The notes: a model not told the origin generated them from the letters alone. A stretch of DNA of 64,000 bases from an uncultured Bacteroides sp. (GCF_959029255.1 NZ_CAUFUE010000017.1:1-64000); one strand, 5' to 3'. Positions 1-8,898 are shown, counted from the stretch's first letter. Translations and numbers: made by a program.

Positions 1-49
1 TGTCAATCGGTTAATTCAAAAACTTTACATAATCTTGCTCTTTACATAA

Positions 50-358
50 ACCGAACAAGGAGTGGCCATGCTTTCCTCTGTGCTGAACAGTGACACCGCC
101 ATCGAAGTCAATATCGCCATCATGCGTGCCTTCGTAGCCGTCCGACAACTGGTAACCACCTCTCCTACCGACCGTCTCGGCAATCTGGAGCAAGAAGTAC
201 AAAATCTCAAAGCTTACATCGAAGAAGTCTTTACCGACCAAAACGATATCAACGAAGACACCCGCATTCAGTTAGAACTTATCAATCATACCTTAGCTGA
301 AATGCAAACCCGGAAACAGCAAGCTGAAAAACCCCGTAACAAGATAGGTTTTAAATAA
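50..358 (+). pseudogene. C-terminal remnant of an ORF6N-domain DNA-binding protein
   Basis: The frame encodes TEQGVAMLSSVLNS followed by an IMRAFVAVRQ-type helix and a charged coiled-coil tail. This is the C-terminal half of the ORF6N domain (KilA-N-like, phage-derived DNA-binding proteins) plus its usual tail. The expected N-terminal half is missing: an in-frame TAA lies at 47-49, just before the TEQG codons, and the 46 bases upstream do not encode the conserved part of the domain. A GTG at 62 could start a 98-residue product, but it would lack most of the DNA-binding domain. I read it as a truncated or rearranged remnant. Because the window begins here, a programmed or invertible arrangement upstream cannot be excluded. 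Confidence 0.6.
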
Positions 359-406
359 AACTACACACATATTGGCCCAAATTGGTGAGTAAACAAGATT
401 ATTTTC

Positions 407-414
407 TAACTTTG
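407..414 (+). promoter_or_regulatory. Promoter -7 box for lgt
   Basis: TAACTTTG matches the Bacteroides -7 consensus TAnnTTTG. A TTG at 382-384 may be the -33 element, with slightly long spacing (22 nt). The predicted start lies about 35 nt before the lgt ATG. Confidence 0.5.
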
Positions 415-453
415 TTGCGTAAATCAAGTTAATAACTCTATTCCTTCAACAAT

Positions 454-1329
454 ATGTTACCATTACTCTCCATCAACTGGAACCCGAATCCCGAACTGTT
501 CAATCTCTTCGGAAGTATCCCAATCCGTTATTACGGCTTGCTGTGGGTTGTAGGTATCGCCCTCGCATACGTGATAGTCCACCGTCAATACCGTGACAGG
601 AGAATTGACGAAAAGAAGTTTGAGCCGTTGTTCTTTTATTGTTTCTTCGGCATACTGATTGGGGCGCGACTGGGGCATTGCCTGTTCTATCAACCCGATT
701 ACTACCTGAACCACTTTTGGGAAATGATACTTCCCATAAAGTTCCTGCCCGATGGTGGTTGGAAATGGACCGGATATGAAGGACTTGCCAGCCATGGCGG
801 TACATTGGGATTGATTATCGCCCTGTGGCTCTATTGCCGCAAGACAAAGATGCACTATATGGATGTGCTGGATATGATAGCTGTGGCTACGCCTATCACA
901 GCGTGCTGTATCCGCCTTGCCAACCTGATGAACTCCGAGATTATAGGCCAGCCGACCGATGTACCCTGGGCCTTCGTCTTTGAACGGGTCGATATGCTTC
1001 CCCGCCATCCGGCGCAGCTTTACGAAGCAATCGCTTATTTCATCTTCTTCCTGGGAATGGTCTACCTGTACAAGCGAGGGATGAAAAGCCAAAAAGCCCA
1101 AACTGCGGGAAAAGACGCAGCGGCGCTTCTACCCTATCATCGCGGCTTCTTCTTCGGCCTTTGCCTGACGGAGATATTCATTTTCCGCTTCTTCATTGAA
1201 TTCCTGAAGGAAGATCAAGTAGATTTTGAAAGAACCATGTCGCTCAATATGGGACAATGGCTTAGCATCCCGTTCATTATTATCGGACTGTATTTTATGT
1301 TCTTCTACGGGAAGAAAAAGACTAAATAG
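454..1329 (+). CDS. lgt: Prolipoprotein diacylglyceryl transferase Lgt
   Basis: This inner-membrane enzyme transfers diacylglycerol from phosphatidylglycerol to the lipobox cysteine of prolipoproteins, the first step of lipoprotein maturation. The 291-residue product has the expected multi-span membrane profile, with an N-terminal segment containing IPIRYYGLLWVVGIA, the GLASHGGTLG block and the conserved RLANLMNSEIIG signature with its essential arginine and asparagine. The HPAQLYEAI block follows. Length is normal for the family. The many lipoproteins in this window (both SusD proteins, the DUF1735 protein, the YhcH-like protein) would be its substrates. It stands alone, with its own promoter box upstream and a terminator-like region downstream. 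Confidence 0.97.
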   Translation: MLPLLSINWNPNPELFNLFGSIPIRYYGLLWVVGIALAYVIVHRQYRDRRIDEKKFEPLFFYCFFGILIGARLGHCLFYQPDYYLNHFWEMILPIKFLPDGGWKWTGYEGLASHGGTLGLIIALWLYCRKTKMHYMDVLDMIAVATPITACCIRLANLMNSEIIGQPTDVPWAFVFERVDMLPRHPAQLYEAIAYFIFFLGMVYLYKRGMKSQKAQTAGKDAAALLPYHRGFFFGLCLTEIFIFRFFIEFLKEDQVDFERTMSLNMGQWLSIPFIIIGLYFMFFYGKKKTK

Positions 1330-1369
1330 CAACCTCTTGGAGGTGTATCAAAATACGCCTGAAGATTTC

Positions 1370-1447
1370 TTTTAGGGACGGATGACGCGGATTTCACTAA
1401 AAAAGAATAAAGAAAATCTGTGAAATCCGCGTAATCCGTCCCTAAAA
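1370..1447. repeat. Long intergenic inverted repeat (28-bp arms)
   Basis: The arms 1370-1397 and 1420-1447 are reverse complements over 28 bases with one mismatch, around a 22-base loop. The sequence resembles dispersed intergenic palindromes of Bacteroides genomes. It could also fold in the lgt transcript. Confidence 0.8.
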
Positions 1448-1476
1448 AGAAACAAATCCCCCTTCTTCCAACTGCC

Positions 1477-1501
1477 GCCGAGCCACCGCCCGGCTTTTTT
1501 T
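1477..1501 (+). terminator. Possible intrinsic terminator after lgt
   Basis: A GCCG/CGGC stem (1477-1480 with 1491-1494) in a GC-rich stretch is followed at once by seven T residues (1495-1501). The stem is short, so support is moderate. The rest of the 1330-1663 gap holds the inverted repeat at 1370-1447 and no gene I can support. Confidence 0.45.
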
Positions 1502-1663
1502 ATCTTTTCCTGTAATCAGGTATATCCTATTATTCAGTTATTTATTAAATAATTAACACGAATATAGCCGCCCCACTGATGACAAAGCTCTTGCTTGATT
1601 GTTTCTTTATAGGAGCAAAGAAAGAGCAATCTTTTATATTGAATATAATTTAAGTTCAAGAAT

Positions 1664-2572
1664 ATGGATAAGAATATAATTGTAGTCGGCAGTAGTAATA
1701 CGGACATGGTGATTAATGCAGACCATCTTCCCGTTCCGGGAGAAACAATAATGGGTGGCAGTTTTATGATGAACTTCGGTGGTAAGGGTGCCAACCAAGC
1801 CGTTGCCGCCGCCAGGCTGAACGGGAATGTGCATTTCATCGCTAAAATAGGTAAAGACCTGTTTGGGAAACGTTCGATAGAACAATATGAAGATGAAGGA
1901 ATCCACGTGGAGCAAATCTATTCCGACCCGGTACTTCCATCGGGAGTGGCACTCATCATAGTAGATGCAAATGGCGAGAACAGCATCGTAGTAGCTTCGG
2001 GCGCCAACAGTTCATTAAGCCCGGAGGATATAAAGAAGGCGCACTCCGTCATTGAAAAAGGAGATATCATGCTCATCCAACTGGAGATACCGATAGAAAC
2101 CGTGGAATATGCGGCACACTTGGCAAAGGAAAAAGGAATAAAAGTAATCTTGAATCCTGCTCCGGCGCGTGCGCTATCCGATAGCCTGCTGAAGAATCTG
2201 TACATGATTATTCCCAATGAAACAGAAGCTGAAATCCTCTCGGGAGTGAAAGTGACAGACTGGGAAAGCGCCCAAAAAGCGGCCGATATCATCCATGCCA
2301 AAGGAGCAAATATCGTAGTTATTACATTAGGTTCCAAAGGTGCGCTTATAAAAGAAGAGGGGCAGTATCACAAAGTCCCTGTTCCCAAAGTGAAAGCGAT
2401 TGACACTACTGCCGCCGGTGATACATTCTGTGGAGCTGTTTGCGTGGCCCTGACAGAAAACATGAGTGTGCTCGATGCCGTGAAATTTGCCAATAAATGC
2501 GCATCCATTACAGTTACCCGGATGGGAGCACAATCTTCTCTCCCCTATCGCAGGGAGATTGACGTTTTATAA
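1664..2572 (+). CDS. rbsK: Ribokinase (PfkB family)
   Basis: Phosphorylates D-ribose at O5 with ATP in the cytoplasm, feeding the pentose phosphate pathway. The 302-residue product has the N-terminal PfkB signature region (GGKGANQAVAAARL near residue 40), a NPAPA block near 165, PNETEAE near 183, and the C-terminal PfkB motif DTTAAGDTFCG with the catalytic aspartate and anion hole near residue 250. These are ribokinase rather than fructokinase features. A predicted sugar permease follows 25 bases downstream on the same strand, suggesting a two-gene ribose uptake and phosphorylation unit. The exact pentose specificity is inferred from the family. Confidence 0.88.
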   Translation: MDKNIIVVGSSNTDMVINADHLPVPGETIMGGSFMMNFGGKGANQAVAAARLNGNVHFIAKIGKDLFGKRSIEQYEDEGIHVEQIYSDPVLPSGVALIIVDANGENSIVVASGANSSLSPEDIKKAHSVIEKGDIMLIQLEIPIETVEYAAHLAKEKGIKVILNPAPARALSDSLLKNLYMIIPNETEAEILSGVKVTDWESAQKAADIIHAKGANIVVITLGSKGALIKEEGQYHKVPVPKVKAIDTTAAGDTFCGAVCVALTENMSVLDAVKFANKCASITVTRMGAQSSLPYRREIDVL

Positions 2573-2597
2573 GTACTAACTTGAAATACCTGATACA

Positions 2598-3602
2598 ATG
2601 TTTATTGTCAATAGTTATTTATTAGCCGTTATTTTCTGTATTGTGACGATGCTCTGCTGGGGCTCATGGGGAAATACACAAAAGCTTGCAGGTAAAACCT
2701 GGCGTTATGAGTTGTTCTATTGGGACTATGTCATCGGTATCCTCATATTCTCCCTTCTTTTGGGATTTACCCTCGGAAGTACGGGTGAAGCGGGACGAGC
2801 TTTTGTAGATGATTTAAAGCAAATCAGCATGGAAAATTACGCGAGCGCGTTTGTAGGAGGTGTTATCTTCAACCTTTCCAACATCCTGCTTGCCGCTTCC
2901 GTCTCTATGGCAGGACTCACGGTGGCATTCCCGCTAGGAGTCGGCATAGCGTTGGTTTTAGGGGTATTTGTGAACTATTTCGGTGAGCCTAAAGGCAATC
3001 CCGTCATCTTGTTCCTTGGTGTGGGGCTTGTTGTATTAGCCATTATCTTCAACGCAATAGCTGCCGGAAAGATGAACCGGAAAAGAGGGAGTACAAACAG
3101 GAAAGGAATTATCATCGCTGTCATTGCGGGTGTGTTGATGTCACTGTTCTACCGCTTTGTTGCCGCCTCCATGGATTTGAACAACTTTGAGTCGCCCACT
3201 CCCGAAATGGCTACCCCCTATTCGGCATTCTTTATTTTTGCAATAGGTATCTTCATAAGTAATCTTTTCATCAATACCATCGTGATGAAAAAGCCGTTTG
3301 TAGGTTCACCTGTAAGCTATCGGGAGTACTTCCAAGGCAAATTGGGCACGCACTTGGTAGGAATACTGGGCGGAGCCATCTGGGGGCTAGGCACAGCTTT
3401 GAGCTATATTGCCGCAGGAAAAGCAGGCGCCGCCATTTCGTATGCGCTGGGACAAGGCGCACCTATGGTTGCCGCCCTGTGGGGCATCTTCATCTGGAAA
3501 GAGTTCAAGGGCTCTTCACGGACGGTAAACCTGCTCCTGGCTTGCATGTTCATTTTATTTATATCCGGTTTAGGAGCGATTATCATTTCAGGGGCTAATT
3601 AA
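2598..3602 (+). CDS. DMT/GRP-type sugar permease (probable ribose transporter)
   Basis: An integral membrane protein of 334 residues with about ten hydrophobic segments. It has the glucose/ribose porter (GRP) or RhaT-like look within the drug/metabolite transporter superfamily: an N-terminal MLCWGSWGNTQKL segment, internal glycine-rich helices and a C-terminal GAAISYALGQGAP segment. It begins 25 bases after rbsK on the same strand, so the two are probably co-transcribed and the substrate is probably ribose or a related pentose. The substrate is inferred from that neighbour only. Confidence 0.75.
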   Translation: MFIVNSYLLAVIFCIVTMLCWGSWGNTQKLAGKTWRYELFYWDYVIGILIFSLLLGFTLGSTGEAGRAFVDDLKQISMENYASAFVGGVIFNLSNILLAASVSMAGLTVAFPLGVGIALVLGVFVNYFGEPKGNPVILFLGVGLVVLAIIFNAIAAGKMNRKRGSTNRKGIIIAVIAGVLMSLFYRFVAASMDLNNFESPTPEMATPYSAFFIFAIGIFISNLFINTIVMKKPFVGSPVSYREYFQGKLGTHLVGILGGAIWGLGTALSYIAAGKAGAAISYALGQGAPMVAALWGIFIWKEFKGSSRTVNLLLACMFILFISGLGAIIISGAN

Positions 3603-3613
3603 AGCATAGCCCC
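3591..3613 (+). terminator. Hairpin over the permease stop codon
   Basis: GGGGCTA (3591-3597) and TAGCCCC (3607-3613) form a perfect 7-bp stem spanning the stop codon. No T-run follows directly; a run of T appears about 30 bases later. It is a weak terminator or 3'-end hairpin. Confidence 0.35.
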
Positions 3614-3746
3614 TGCCCCACTAATAGGCCGCCCATCGCCCTTTTTTCTTTCATGTTTTTGTGCCACATCTATCTGCTTTCATGCCATTTCCACCCGGAA
3701 ATACATTTATGTCGCGAAATCATATACCATATTTGATATATACAGG

Positions 3747-3754
3747 TAACTTTG
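3747..3754 (+). promoter_or_regulatory. Promoter -7 box inside the longest frame of the next gene
   Basis: TAACTTTG followed by CA is a strong Bacteroides -7 match. It lies downstream of the GTG at 3661 and the ATGs at 3682 and 3709, so it argues that translation of the next gene starts later, at 3781 or 3796. Confidence 0.5.
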
Positions 3755-3780
3755 CAAACAGAAAAAAGATAGCAGAAGAA

Positions 3781-4473
3781 ATGATAACAAGAACAATGAA
3801 CCCTTCCACACTTAGAAGGGAGATGGAAAAAGATATATCTGAAAATATAATTCCTTATCTTAAAAGAAATTATGATTCAAAAATACGTAGGGCAATTATT
3901 AAAAGCCTCCATTTGCCGATGATATTTAATCCCATTCATTATTTCAGTAAGAAAACAAATAATGATTGGTTTATATTTTACTATGCGATAAACAAAAAGT
4001 TGGCCGAAGATGCCGCGTGTATTGCCGTGTCTCAAGTTCAAACGGAAGAAGGAATTTATGTTTATGAATATATCGTTGCAGGCGAGCATAATATTTATGT
4101 TTTTCCCCCTCATTTTTTCTCCCGATATCATTCCAGGTTATTAAAAGATGCCCCAATCGATAAACAAGAGCTTATTAACCAATATATAAAGAACAGTTAC
4201 TTAGGCATTGCTCTTGTTTTAGGATCAGGACAGGAAAGATGTGCGATAAGTTTTCAAGAAGGATACGCAATCGGAGACATTATCAGTCGACAAGAACGTA
4301 TTTTTATGTTCAAAACGTTTATTTCTAAAGATTTACTTAGAAAAGACCAAACGTTTGCAAAGCTCTATGACCAACTTCAAGAACAAAACTTACTTAATTA
4401 CATTGTAAACCTCAAAAATTCCGATGAATTTCTGATTGATGAATACAGTTCTTATCTGGACTCAAAGTTATAA
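3781..4473 (+). CDS. Unrecognised protein, about 230 residues
   Basis: I do not recognise this family. The frame is open from 3661, but a good promoter box at 3747-3754 suggests a start at the ATG at 3781, or at 3796 (MNPSTLRREMEKD). The product has no signal peptide or membrane span and is rich in Lys, Ile, Tyr and Phe. It has a basic N-terminal helical region and a middle section with HNIYVFPPHFFSRYHSRLL, where clustered His, Arg and Tyr residues could be functional. The gene is visibly more AT-rich than lgt, rbsK and mutS around it, which may indicate acquisition by transfer. It converges on mutS, with a strong hairpin overlapping its stop codon. Confidence 0.6.
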   Translation: MITRTMNPSTLRREMEKDISENIIPYLKRNYDSKIRRAIIKSLHLPMIFNPIHYFSKKTNNDWFIFYYAINKKLAEDAACIAVSQVQTEEGIYVYEYIVAGEHNIYVFPPHFFSRYHSRLLKDAPIDKQELINQYIKNSYLGIALVLGSGQERCAISFQEGYAIGDIISRQERIFMFKTFISKDLLRKDQTFAKLYDQLQEQNLLNYIVNLKNSDEFLIDEYSSYLDSKL

Positions 4474-4487
4474 AAGCACTTTGAGTC
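4459..4487. terminator. Bidirectional hairpin between the unknown gene and mutS
   Basis: GACTCAAAGT (4459-4468) and ACTTTGAGTC (4478-4487) form a perfect 10-bp stem with a 9-base loop across the stop codon of the plus-strand gene, 22 bases beyond the mutS stop. A shared terminator for the convergent pair is likely, though no long T-run is present. Confidence 0.5.
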
Positions 4488-4509
4488 GTAAGCACACAAA
4501 AATGAGTAA

Positions 4510-7128
4510 TCACTTCCCCTTCACTATCCTTTTAATATCATTCAGCTTATTCAGCGCCTCCAGCGGAGTAAGATTGTTCACGTCCAGATTGAGTATCTCG
4601 TCGCGTATCTGACACAGCACAGGGTCATCGAGCTGGAAGAAACTCAGTTGCATGCCCCCCGCCGAAGAAGCCCCTTCGGTGATTGTTTTGCCACTGACCA
4701 TTCCGGTCTGGCGGTTCTCTGCCTCCAACTGGTGCAATATTTCATCGGCACGCTTCACGATACTCTTCGGCATACCCGCCAACTTCGCCACATGAATACC
4801 GAAGGAGTGCTCACTACCCCCGCGTTCCAGTTTGCGCAGGAAAATGACCTTATTATCGACTTCTTTCACCGACACATTGTAGTTCTTGATACGCTTGAAA
4901 CTCTTCTCCATTTCATTCAGCTCGTGATAGTGCGTAGCAAACAACGTACGGGCTTTGGCACGAGGATGCTCATGGATGTGCTCCACGATTGCCCAGGCAA
5001 TGGAAATACCGTCGTAAGTGGAAGTACCGCGCCCCAACTCGTCAAAAAGTACCAAGCTGCGCGAAGAGAGGTTGTTCAGGATATCTGCCGCTTCGTTCAT
5101 CTCTACCATGAAAGTAGACTCGCCGACGGAAATATTATCGCTGGCACCCACACGGGTAAATATCTTGTCCACCAGTCCGATATGCGCGCTTTCCGCCGGT
5201 ACAAAACTGCCTATCTGGGCAAGCAGCGTTATCAATGCAGTCTGTCTCAACAGAGCAGACTTACCCGCCATATTGGGACCGGTAATAATGATTATCTGCT
5301 GCGTGTTATTGTCCAACATCACGTCATTGGCAATATACTTCTCGCCAATCGGCAATTGCTTCTCGATGACCGGATGGCGTCCCTGATGAATTTCCAATAC
5401 ATCATCGTCGGCAATAACGGGGCGGATATAATTATTCTCGCGGGCAGAAGTGGCAAAAGACAGCAGGCAGTCCAAGCGGGCTATCTGGTTCGCATTTATC
5501 TGAATGGCAGGTATAAACTCGCTCAATGCCTGTACCAGTTCCGTGTAGAGCTGCGTTTCAAGCACCAATATCTTGTCTTCCGCACCGAGTATCTTGTCTT
5601 CATATTCTTTCAACTCTTGCGTAATGTAACGTTCCGCATTTACCAGTGTCTGCTTACGAATCCACTCCTGCGGCACTTTGTCCTTGTGCACATTGCGCAC
5701 CTCGATGTAATAACCGAACACATTATTGTAAGCTATCTTCAAACTGGGAATACCCGTCAACTCACTTTCACGTTGCTGTATCTGCAAAAGATAATCTTTA
5801 CCGGAATAGGCTATCTGGCGCAACTCATCGAGCTCGGCATTGACACCGGACTTGATGACACCGCCTTTATTGATTAGCAACGGCGGGTCGTTGTTTATTT
5901 CCTTTTCAATACGCTCCCGAATAGAACGGCAGATATTCAACTGTTCGCCGATATGATTCAAACTGGCATTATCAGCCTGCATACAAGCTTCCTTGATAGG
6001 CTCGATAGCCTGCAAAGCTACTTTCAACGCAACCACCTCACGGGGAGACACACGTCCTACCGCCACCTTGGAGATAATACGCTCCAAGTCACCTATCAGG
6101 TGCAACTGTTCTTCAATCAACTCTTTGAAATCGGGCTGGCGGAAGAAATATTCCACCACATTCAGCCGCTCATTGATGGGTTGGACATCTTTCAACGGGA
6201 ATACCAACCAACGCTTCAGCAGACGGGCACCCATCGGACTGATTGTCTTATCAATCACATTCAGCAAGCTGCTGCCACCATCATTCATGCTACCCATCAA
6301 CTCCAGGCTGCGCACTGTGAACTTATCCAGACGAACGTATTTATCTTCTTCGATACGTGCCAGCGAGGTGATATGCCCTATCTGCGTATGCTGCGTCATG
6401 ATGAGATATTGCAGGATAGCACCCGAGGCTATGATGCCATTCTTGAGGTGCTCCACGCCGAAACCTTTCAAATTTTTCACTTCAAAGTGCTTCAGCAGTT
6501 TTTCCCGGGCGGTTGTCTCCGTAAACACCCAGTCGTCCAGCTCAAATGTGAAGAACTTACTTCCGAAATTCCCTTCGAACATGCCACGCTTACCGCGCTC
6601 AAAAAGCACTTCTTTCGGGGAAAAGTTATTCAGCAGCTTATCCACATAGTCGAAAGGACCTTCCGCAGTGAGAAACTCGCCTGTAGATATATCCAGAAAA
6701 GCTACCCCGCAAGCCCCTTTGCCAAAATGAACGGCTGCCAGGAAATTATTCTCCCGGTAATTCAGCACATTGTCATTGATGGATACCCCCGGAGTCACCA
6801 GTTCCGTAATCCCCCGTTTCACCAACTTCTTCGTCAGTTTGGGGTCTTCCAACTGGTCACATATAGCTACACGCTTTCCCGCACGTATCAATTTGGGCAG
6901 ATACGTATCGAGTGCATGATGAGGGAAACCCGCCATTTCAATGGTCTTTCCCTTACCGTTGGCACGCTTCGTAAGAGTGATACCCAAGATTTCGGCAGCC
7001 ACAATGGCATCGGTAGAATAAGTTTCATAGAAGTCACCACAACGAAACAGCATCACAGCATCCGGGTGTTTTGCTTTCAAATCAAGAAACTGTTTCATCA
7101 TCGGGGTAAGGACAATATCTTCGTTCAC
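4510..7128 (-). CDS. mutS: DNA mismatch repair protein MutS
   Basis: Recognises mismatches and short loops and starts MutL-dependent repair. The 872-residue product carries the mismatch-reading phenylalanine and glutamate in an FYE motif near residue 31, the connector and lever/clamp domains, and a C-terminal ABC-type ATPase with Walker A TGPNMAGKSALLRQ near residue 618 and the Walker B region LVLFDELGRGTSTYDG. The C-terminal helix-turn-helix dimer region is present. Length is normal for MutS1. It is monocistronic, with a minus-strand promoter box at 7174-7181. Long open frames opposite it are codon-bias shadows. Confidence 0.97.
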   Translation of the reverse strand: MNEDIVLTPMMKQFLDLKAKHPDAVMLFRCGDFYETYSTDAIVAAEILGITLTKRANGKGKTIEMAGFPHHALDTYLPKLIRAGKRVAICDQLEDPKLTKKLVKRGITELVTPGVSINDNVLNYRENNFLAAVHFGKGACGVAFLDISTGEFLTAEGPFDYVDKLLNNFSPKEVLFERGKRGMFEGNFGSKFFTFELDDWVFTETTAREKLLKHFEVKNLKGFGVEHLKNGIIASGAILQYLIMTQHTQIGHITSLARIEEDKYVRLDKFTVRSLELMGSMNDGGSSLLNVIDKTISPMGARLLKRWLVFPLKDVQPINERLNVVEYFFRQPDFKELIEEQLHLIGDLERIISKVAVGRVSPREVVALKVALQAIEPIKEACMQADNASLNHIGEQLNICRSIRERIEKEINNDPPLLINKGGVIKSGVNAELDELRQIAYSGKDYLLQIQQRESELTGIPSLKIAYNNVFGYYIEVRNVHKDKVPQEWIRKQTLVNAERYITQELKEYEDKILGAEDKILVLETQLYTELVQALSEFIPAIQINANQIARLDCLLSFATSARENNYIRPVIADDDVLEIHQGRHPVIEKQLPIGEKYIANDVMLDNNTQQIIIITGPNMAGKSALLRQTALITLLAQIGSFVPAESAHIGLVDKIFTRVGASDNISVGESTFMVEMNEAADILNNLSSRSLVLFDELGRGTSTYDGISIAWAIVEHIHEHPRAKARTLFATHYHELNEMEKSFKRIKNYNVSVKEVDNKVIFLRKLERGGSEHSFGIHVAKLAGMPKSIVKRADEILHQLEAENRQTGMVSGKTITEGASSAGGMQLSFFQLDDPVLCQIRDEILNLDVNNLTPLEALNKLNDIKRIVKGK

Positions 7129-7173
7129 AGCGGTATGTCTTTTACGGTTAGTAAGTTAAATTCATTGATGATA

Positions 7174-7181
7174 CAAAGATA
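7174..7181 (-). promoter_or_regulatory. Promoter -7 box for mutS
   Basis: On the minus strand this reads TATCTTTG, matching TAnnTTTG. The predicted start is about 40 bases before the mutS ATG. I see no clear TTTG at -33. Confidence 0.5.
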
Positions 7182-7291
7182 AGTCTTTTTTAGAAAATAA
7201 ATGCGGAGAGACTTTAAATCCTTAGTAAGCCTTAACAAAAGCCATGATTTTACTAAAACATGTTATAGAACACACTTTTTTATTTGCTTTA

Positions 7292-7322
7292 TTTGGAGAT
7301 TAGCAAAAAGTCCGTACCTTTG
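7292..7322 (+). promoter_or_regulatory. Complete Bacteroides promoter of a small RNA
   Basis: TTTG at 7292-7295 and TACCTTTG at 7315-7322 are separated by exactly 19 bases, the consensus arrangement. Transcription should start near 7328-7330, just before the small-RNA candidate. Confidence 0.7.
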
Positions 7323-7327
7323 CAGTG

Positions 7328-7390
7328 TGTTTTTCATAGTATTAGATTTAAGGTTAACAAAGGTTGGAGTACAGCGGTACTCCTTTTTTT
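7328..7390 (+). ncRNA. Small-RNA candidate, about 62 nt
   Basis: A perfect promoter (7292-7322) leads into about 40 unstructured bases containing a GTATTAGATTTAAGG segment. These are followed by a perfect intrinsic terminator: GGAGTAC (7366-7372), loop AGCG, GTACTCC (7377-7383) and seven T (7384-7390). No convincing protein is encoded. From memory, very similar short transcripts with the same central segment occur in several copies in Bacteroides genomes and may belong to a paralogous sRNA family. I cannot confirm the family name here. It lies in the 390-base gap between mutS and the S41 peptidase gene. Confidence 0.7.
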
Positions 7391-7474
7391 ATGTCCATAC
7401 GCCTGATATATACAAAAATACGAACAATGAAATAAAAACGCAGCCACCAAATGGTTGATATGAATATATTTTAT

Positions 7475-7482
7475 TAACTTTG
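7475..7482 (+). promoter_or_regulatory. Promoter -7 box for the S41 peptidase gene
   Basis: TAACTTTG at 7475-7482, with a TTG at 7455-7457 as a possible -33 element, lies about 36 bases before the ATG at 7519. Confidence 0.5.
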
Positions 7483-7518
7483 TAACAGTGCGAAATACTT
7501 ATCCAAATAAAACATCAA

Positions 7519-8799
7519 ATGAAAGTATCAAAGAAAAACATTAAAGTTACCATTATCATTATAGCTGGATTGGCTATTGCGTGGTATGGTTTATCAATTT
7601 ATACCCAACAGAGTAACCCTAAAGAAACGGAAAAATTCTGGTACCTTTCACAAATTCCCATAACCACTTCCCAATATGAGACAGATTTTAAAGAAATTCA
7701 TCAAATCGTACTGGATAATTATTCCCTCTACAAATCCAAACAATTGAATATGGATTCAATATATCAGGCTTGCATCGCCCGTATTTCACAAGCAAAGACC
7801 CCTACCGATTATGGATTAATCGTACAAGAATATATTTCCGCTTTGAAATGTACCCATGCCTTTTCTTTCTTCCAAATGTATACAGCCAATGCCTGCCCTG
7901 CTTTTATACAAGATTCTTTATTTATAGACAAACCAAACGAATACTTAATTCAGTACGGATTTAAAGACAAAGACAAAATTATCGCTATCAACGAATTACC
8001 TACCCAAGAATGGATAAATAAGAACAAAAAATATACTGAAGCATCAACCCCTTCCTATCAACGCCTGCGAACAGCCCTCGATGCATTTCATAGCTTTACA
8101 GATACACTTTGTACCTACACTTTGCTGAGAAACAAAGACACATTAACCCTTAGCCTGCCCTTAAAACATGAAGAATATTTTCCCTACAAAGAAACAAAAA
8201 CTGTAGAAACCAAAATATTACAAGACAGCATCGGCTACCTTGCTATCAACACCATGATGAGTCCTGTAACTACAGATTTCCTTGAAGCCTATCCCAAAGT
8301 ACAGCAACTGCCTTATCTTATCCTCGATATTCGGCAAAATGGCGGTGGAAATAGTGATAACGGAAAGTTCATCTGCCAACACTTCATTAAGCAAGAGCAA
8401 CCACATTGCCTATCAAGCGATATACTGATGAAACCCGCCTCTAATACCTATAAAGGAAAAATCTATTTATTAACCGGCACCTACACTTGTTCGGCGGCCG
8501 AAAGTTTTGCGATAGACATGAAAGAGAGCAACAATGTTATATTAGTAGGTGAAACAACTTGTGGAGATACCGGTAATAGTCCCCGTACATTCCATACCAA
8601 ACATCAAATTTATTTTATGATACCTACAAGCGCTCCAGATATGTCGCCAAAAGGTTTTCCATTAGAAGGAGTCGGCATTTCCCCCCATTATAACATATCA
8701 CAAACTACTGTGGATTTCATGAATAACCAAGATACACAGTTGAATTATATACTTAAATTAATTCAAGTTCCGCACGTTCACGAAGAAAGATGTAAATGA
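7519..8799 (+). CDS. S41-family (C-terminal-processing type) peptidase, membrane-anchored
   Basis: A 426-residue protein with an N-terminal membrane anchor (residues about 9-27) that places the rest in the periplasm. The C-terminal half is an S41/tail-specific-protease catalytic domain: LILDIRQNGGGNSDNG near residue 270, the GTYTCSAAESFA nucleophile block near 320, and VGETTCGDTGNSP near 345. The region around residues 50-190 resembles the N-terminal helical part of Bacteroidota S41 enzymes, and I see no obvious PDZ domain. The substrate is unknown. It is monocistronic. Confidence 0.85.
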   Translation: MKVSKKNIKVTIIIIAGLAIAWYGLSIYTQQSNPKETEKFWYLSQIPITTSQYETDFKEIHQIVLDNYSLYKSKQLNMDSIYQACIARISQAKTPTDYGLIVQEYISALKCTHAFSFFQMYTANACPAFIQDSLFIDKPNEYLIQYGFKDKDKIIAINELPTQEWINKNKKYTEASTPSYQRLRTALDAFHSFTDTLCTYTLLRNKDTLTLSLPLKHEEYFPYKETKTVETKILQDSIGYLAINTMMSPVTTDFLEAYPKVQQLPYLILDIRQNGGGNSDNGKFICQHFIKQEQPHCLSSDILMKPASNTYKGKIYLLTGTYTCSAAESFAIDMKESNNVILVGETTCGDTGNSPRTFHTKHQIYFMIPTSAPDMSPKGFPLEGVGISPHYNISQTTVDFMNNQDTQLNYILKLIQVPHVHEERCK

Positions 8800-8806
8800 T
8801 AAAAAA

Positions 8807-8842
8807 CGGGTCTTATCCCTGCACATTGCAGAAAAAGACCCG
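8807..8842. terminator. Hairpin between convergent S41 and HU-like genes
   Basis: CGGGTCTT (8807-8814) pairs with AAGACCCG (8835-8842) around a 20-base loop, between two converging genes. There is no T-run, so its role as a terminator is only likely. Confidence 0.4.
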
Positions 8843-8898
8843 CCAATTACACTCATTTCCTATTCATCAGAAATGAACAAGCAGAAATGATTAGACCG

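Noticed and set aside
4648..7182. Long open frames opposite mutS
   Set aside because: They lie wholly within mutS on the other strand, lack recognisable domains and reflect its codon bias.
7201..7458. 85-codon open frame
   Set aside because: It spans the promoter, body and terminator of the small-RNA candidate and shows no protein features.
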